From contig JALJCS010000037.1 in assembly GCA_023055355.1 (NCBI GenBank), positions 3,720,001 through 3,784,000 of the forward strand: a stretch of 64,000 nucleotides of DNA, written 5' to 3'. Below the pieces are notes generated by a model, which saw only the letters and a list, made by a program, of their open reading frames with translations, was not told the DNA's origin and ran no database searches. Made by a program: the position numbers and the translations under genes. The DNA comes from Agelaius tricolor. Lineage: Eukaryota; Chordata; Aves; Passeriformes; Icteridae. Shown here piece by piece: positions 58,665 to 64,000 of the stretch (within the stretch, counting starts at the first letter, position 1; each line of letters begins with the position of its first letter).

Positions 58665-61600
58665 TCAGGGAGAAGCACAAGAACTGACTGATCCCCACGC
58701 TGGCTCTGGCACAGGCCAGGGCTGCCCCTGGTTTAAAGCAGCCACTGCAGACCCCCCAGTCCCTCCCCAGGTGCCTTGGTGGATCTCTTGCCATGCTGAG
58801 GGAAACCCCAAAGGCAGAGCCAAGGGGTCTGGAGCAGCTCTTTGTTCCCCCTGCCAGCACCTCACACTGACACCCAGCAGGAGCTGCCATCATGTCTCTC
58901 ACAGGAGAGACAAGCAGAAAAGCACCCACATGTTGGAAAGGTGACATTGCTAATTCCTGGCAACTCCTCTGTGTATCCAAGCTCCAGGAAACAGGAATAT
59001 CCATGAGCAGGACTCCAGTCTTAGGAGAACATTCTGGCAAAGAGCTATTTAAGCTACATTAAAAAGAGCTTAAAACCAGAAGTGAGAAGAAGGAAGCAGC
59101 TAAAGAAGAGATGGTAACAGGTGGCAGCAGACAGGGAAAGTACTGGGCAAGGGGGAGGCCTTAAAGGTTCTGGTTTGAAACCAGTTTTATCCAGTATTGT
59201 CACTAATGACCTTTCCACCGTAACTGGGAGACTGAGAAATGAAAGTGACGCAAATACACGAGTTCATCAAGGGCTAACTGGAATTTTATGGCCATGAAGA
59301 AAACTGGAGAGCAAAAACACTAAAAATGGAATCAAGAGCAACCTTTGCCCTAAGAGAAGTTCACCACCCATGAATAACTGAGGAAGAAACTTTGGGATTG
59401 GCTACAGGACTTTAATCATCATTAGGATGCTGCTTAAATAAACCAGGAATGAAGGAAGGCATTTCTGCTGGAAATAGGGACTGCCTGGCTCCCTCCTCCC
59501 TGTGCAAATGTGCTCGTCCAAGCTGAAAAGGAAAGCTGAGGGAGGGGTTTGTTCCTGCAGCCCTGCCTGTCCCAGTCATTACCTACCCCTGTGCTCTGGG
59601 GATCTGCTGACAGGTCACCTCAACAGCTGCACAGGAGATTCACTGGCAAAACCTTCACACCAGCAAAAGTGAAGGTGGAGAAAAAGCATAGCAGCTCTTT
59701 GTAAGTACTCCAGAAAATAACCACCAAGGAGCACAGAACTGCTGATGCCAGCACACATCAGACAAATAAGGAGGCTAAGCCTGCCAGGAATAAGTTCATG
59801 CCAAAAGTAGGGAAGTATTTAGCCAACACAGATCAAGGTTCAGGAGCAGCTGTCTAAAAGGGTGTTGTGATCCCTTTACTTCTAAATACAATTAAAATTC
59901 AGCTAATAGGGTTATGAACAGAATGGAAAGGACGTGGCAACTTGTGACAGGAGCCCAATGGTTCTGATCTCCCCAGATGCTGTGTAATGACAGGCCAGGG
60001 GTGAGTGCAGCACATTTACCCCATGGTTCTCTCATACAGAAAATCCCCAAGGCTGGGAAGTGGCACCTGGCCCCAGGCACCAATAGTGCCCTGGTGCAGC
60101 CATTCCCTGTCACAGCAGTGGTAGGAGCACTGGAGTGGCATTTTCAGGGGCTGCCAAAGTCACACCTGGATGTCCCCAAGGGCCAGAGCTGCCAGCAGGT
60201 CACAGTGCCACCTGTGCTGCCCGTGCACAGGAGCCCTGGAGCTCTGGAGGGATCAGAGCAGGACAGGCAGCATTTCACTGCTGCTTTTCAGCAAAGCAGC
60301 AAGGGCAGCTTTGCTTGAATCTGGGTACCAGAGGGAGCAGCTGCAGCCCCTCCACACTGCAAAGCACAGCTGGAGCTACCCTGCCCCAGGGCAGGATGGA
60401 CCTGGGACACAGGCTGGCCCCTTCCCCTGCTCCCAGGAGAAGGCAGCATGGAAACTGCATGGAGGGAACCAGCTGCCTTTCCCCATTCCCTGCACAGAGC
60501 AGAAGAGTGGTTCTATTTCAGAGAAAAGGGACTGGAATGAAATGGTGCTGAAGCTGAGAGCATCCCAGTTGCTGCTCCCTGAATTTCCCATCCCTGCTGC
60601 TGACCTAGATGCTCCCTGATCCGAGCCAGGCTGCTCACACTGCTCACAATGTGGTGTCTGTCCTGTGGGGATGAGCCATGCTGCCAGGGACAAAGGCCAC
60701 CGGGGTGGAGGTGCCCAGGGCTCCTGGAAGCCCAGGAGCTACCCCAGAAACTGCACAGAGGCCACTTATCACTGCTGCCAATGGCACTGAGGGGCAAGAA
60801 GTACTTGGCTAAACATGGAAAACAAAGCAGACAGGAGAGAGATGCCCTGGGGTTTAGAATTTAAGCTTGGGAGATGGAACTAAATGTTCCTGGGTTTCTG
60901 CTATCAGGAGGAAATCTCTAAGAAAAATGGCTTTGAGTCCAGTTTGGACCAAAGGTGCATGCAGTGCTGGAGGAGAAAACAGCCTTAGCAGGGAGCAAAA
61001 CCAGAGAGCAGAAGGGAGCAGAAACTGCCTGGAGACACCCACATCCCACACAGAGCCCAGGCACAACACCAACACCCCACACCCAACAGCTCCCACTCTC
61101 CACAGCCAGTTCAAGCAGGAGGCAATGCTGGAGCCCCTGACACAACAAGAGCAACCAGCCAGCCCCAGGGCACAGCTGGGGCCAAGATCACCTGCAAGGC
61201 TCACACAGGGAGGTGTGTGTGGCACAAGCTCCCCAGAGCACGCTGATCTGCCTGTGGCAGATGCCAGCCCCTGCTCCCAGAGCCTGCACCAGGCAGAGCC
61301 CCAGGGTGCTGCAATGACGCCCTGGGCACACCCAGGCAGAGCAAACACGAGGCACAGCCTGGCACTGGCACTGATGGACCCTGGGGCACTCAGCCCTGCC
61401 CATGGGGAGAGAGCCCAAAGCCCAAACCCTGCTGTGGCAGCACCTGGGCTCCCCTCTCGAAGCACAAAAGGCTTTCAGGGAAGCACAAAGCAGCTCTGCT
61501 TGACCCAACAGAACAGGGAGAGTGAAGCATTCAGGCAAAACCAGGGGACACAGGAGCAGAGAAATGCTCTGAGTGGCTACAGAGCACAGCTGAGGGTTGT

Positions 61601-61980
61601 GTGCAAGGAACACAGGCAGCTCCAGCCCCAGGAACCAGCCAGAAAGGAAAATCAAAAGCCCAGGCATGGCACAGGCAACAGGTTTGCACAGCCAGCAGTG
61701 CCTTGCCAGACCACAGGGACTTTTATGGGAACACAAAAGGCAACGGGGACATTTCTTTAGAAGAAAAGCGTGTCCCAGCAGAGCCAAGCTCACTGGAGCC
61801 CAGCCAGAGGCCTCTGCTCAGCCTGTCTCAGCACTGCTTCCCCTGCTTCTGCCCCAGCAGCAGCTGCCAGTTGTGGCAAGCAAGAATTTTGCACCCTTCA
61901 GCTGTGGATGTTTGCAGGGATTTGTCACTTTTTGCTCAGCTGGAGGCTTCACCCACAGCTGTGTCACAAACTCAGGGTCC
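58665..61980. other. TPRN intron 1 sequence
   Basis: No frame here resembles the taperin N-terminus. Several long frames (for example around 60.9-61.8 kb) lack domain support and overlap on both strands. Confidence 0.45.
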
Positions 61981-61992
61981 AACCCAAACCCA

Positions 61993-62018
61993 TATATATA
62001 TATATATATATATATAAA
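61993..62018. repeat. TA microsatellite
   Basis: About 13 TA units. Confidence 0.95.
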
Positions 62019-63154
62019 TACTCTGCTCAGCAATCAGACACACTGGAAAGAGTAAATCAGGCTTTTCAGGAAATACTGTGCTGTTCAATCAATAGGTTCT
62101 TGTTGCCATAGCAAAAATCATTTCTTTATTTGCTAGGATTTGAACTAGTAATGAGTAATATCCAGGAAAGAGAAGCCAGGGCAAACACTCCCCAACAAAG
62201 CATAAATCTGAGTAGTCATGCAGATCTCATTTAGAAAAGGGAAGTCAACCCTGTGTCAGGCTGTCAGGACTCAGGCTGCACCCAGACCAGCCACCAAAGA
62301 GCCCCCAAATACAGAGGTTTATTAAAAACAAAAAGAACCAATTTATAGAACCCAACCTACAACATGAGCAATGACAGTCAGCAGCCACCTCACCTCCAAA
62401 GGGGAGAGGAGAAAGTCTGCAAGGCAGTGTTAATGACAGAGCCAAGACCCAATGGCTTCTCACACACCAGGGACCTCTCAGGAAGTCTCCAGGGCTTAAT
62501 CTGCATCCTCAGCTCCAGAAGGAATCTCCTCACTGTGGCTTTTCCCTTCACCACCCATTATTACATTTGCTGCTTGGCTGATGAGCCAAAGTAAGGTGTT
62601 TACACTTTTTAAACTGAAACCTCTTTGACAATCCAAATCCTTGCCTTGTAACAGTCAGGAAAAAGTAATTGTTCTAGACATTAAATGAATAAAATCATCC
62701 TATAATTCTATTCCAGCAGGGAGAGTCTGAGTCAGCATTTGCTCCCCTTCACACCAGCCCAGAACAGGGGGGCTGAGAAGGACTGAGCCCCTCTCCCCTC
62801 CATGTGAGTGGTTCCCATCTCCCAAAGCTGGGGCTCCTGCTGGAGTTGCCATCCCTGCTCTGTCCTTGAGGAGCAGGATGGGATGGTGAGTGGTGAAGGA
62901 CAAGCTGGGCTCCACCCCTGCCCTGTGCCATCCCACAGCACCTCCAGCACATCCCAACCCAGCAAGAGCCTCACCAGACCCAAAGGGCAGCACCAGGGAT
63001 CAAGAGCTGCTCTCCTCACTACTGATTCTCTTCTAATCATCCTCTGGCCTCAATAATTCCCAGGTGACAAATCCAGGGACTGCACTGACTCCCCAGGACA
63101 TGCAGGGGCTGCTGGGTGGTGCTGGGTGTGATTTAAAGCAGCTTTTCACACCTG
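62019..63154. other. No gene seen; presumed TPRN intron
   Basis: A/T-rich then mixed sequence. Nothing recognisable. Confidence 0.4.
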
Positions 63155-63159
63155 GTCTA

Positions 63160-63400
63160 CTACAGGATCACAGAATATCCTGAGCTGGGAGGGACCCACC
63201 AGGATCCCCCAGCCCAGCCCCTGTCCCTGCCCAGCCCCTGTCCCAGCAACCCCAGCCTGGGCATCCCTGGCAGCGCTGCCCAAAGGCTCCTGGAGCTCTG
63301 GCAGCCTCGGGGCCGTGCCCATTCCCTGGGGAGCCTGGGCAGTGCCAGCACCTCTGGGGGAAGAACCTTGCCCTGAGCTCCAGCCTGAGCTGCCCTGGCC
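63160..63400 (-). mobile_element. CR1-type fragment
   Basis: ACAGGATCACAGAATATCCT, GAGCTGGGAGGGACCCACCA, then the same block as 52650-52830. Confidence 0.8.
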
Positions 63401-64000
63401 CAGCCCCAGCTGTGCCCTGGCTCCTGTCCCTGTCACCACAGACAAGAGATGTCTGTGTCTCTGTGTGACAAGATCAGTGTCTGTCCCTCCTCTTCCCCCA
63501 CAAGGAAGCTGCCTCCTCTCAGCAGCACAGGAGGGTTTGCCTGGTATCTGCAGCACAGGTGGATGATCCAGCATGAACACAAAGCAGGGATTGACATCTC
63601 TGAGAGATCAAGCACAGACAAAATGACTGTTCTGAAGAACCTTGTGCTCCTGTGCCACCTCACATCGAGGAACATTTGCTGCTGCACTGGTTGGTTAAAG
63701 ATTGGGTCAAGGAGGCACAAGACATCACCTGATACCTGAAACTGCATCCAGCTGGGAGTGTCAGCAAGGCTGTGCACACAGAGCATCCCAGGGAGGGCTG
63801 CAGAGAGCCCCTGGGCAGGGCAGGAAAGCTGCTCCAGCCCCAAACCCATGGGGTTGGTGGGTGCAGGCTCAGGACCTGTACAAAGAGGAGGCTCTGACAC
63901 AGAACAACCTCCCAGCTGCCAGACTGAGAGGGAAGGTCTCTGCACAGACAAATAACTGCTTGTGAGACTGGAAACAGGGTAGAAGCAGAGATTTTATAGT

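Noticed and set aside
61188..61793. Minus-strand frame as possible taperin first exon
   Set aside because: No similarity to the taperin N-terminus that I can see, and it overlaps equally long plus-strand frames.

Overview
The window is vertebrate genomic DNA, most likely from a songbird. The evidence is short, many-exon genes with compact introns, frequent 3' fragments of CR1 LINEs, several endogenous retroviral LTRs of passerine type (recognised from memory, not by search), CpG-island promoters and many GC-rich minisatellites of the kind seen on avian microchromosomes. The gene set (TOR4A, ANAPC2, SSNA1, TPRN) corresponds to human 9q34.3. No bacterial-style operons, CRISPR arrays or RNA genes were seen.

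Layout. 1-8 kb: non-coding, probably the first intron of a minus-strand gene that runs off the left edge; its CpG island and apparent non-coding first exon lie at about 8.0-8.85 kb. 8.9-16.2 kb: a chain of minisatellites (C-rich, GGGCT pentamer, G/T-only tract, 32-bp repeat) with CR1 scraps. 15.6-16.6 kb, minus strand: an open frame that starts like torsin-4A (basic patch, VLYP...KYLP, one membrane segment) but has a 32-bp minisatellite where the AAA+ ATPase should be. 17-26 kb: non-coding, with one solo LTR carrying a perfect 5-bp target duplication and a 1.4-kb inverted pair of LTRs. 27.4-29.4 kb, minus strand: an intact TOR4A with an unusually long repetitive acidic N-terminus; its 5' UTR exon and CpG promoter are probably at about 34.3 kb. 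35-41.7 kb: intergenic, with simple repeats.

42.0-52.15 kb, minus strand: complete ANAPC2 in 13 coding exons (805 residues), resolved here with consistent splice phases. Its start codon lies 40 bp from that of SSNA1 (plus strand, 3 coding exons, 124 residues, 52.2-54.85 kb), a head-to-head pair sharing a bidirectional promoter. 57.2-58.6 kb, minus strand: the last three exons of TPRN (taperin), convergent with SSNA1; its large first exon is not seen and should lie beyond the right edge.

Functionally the genes are not a pathway. ANAPC2 is the cullin-like core of the anaphase-promoting complex, SSNA1 is a microtubule/centriole coiled-coil protein, taperin is an actin-linked stereocilia protein, and TOR4A is an AAA+ ATPase of the ER/nuclear envelope. 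The most interesting item is the torsin-4A-like open frame at 16 kb, with its frame-cycling minisatellite.
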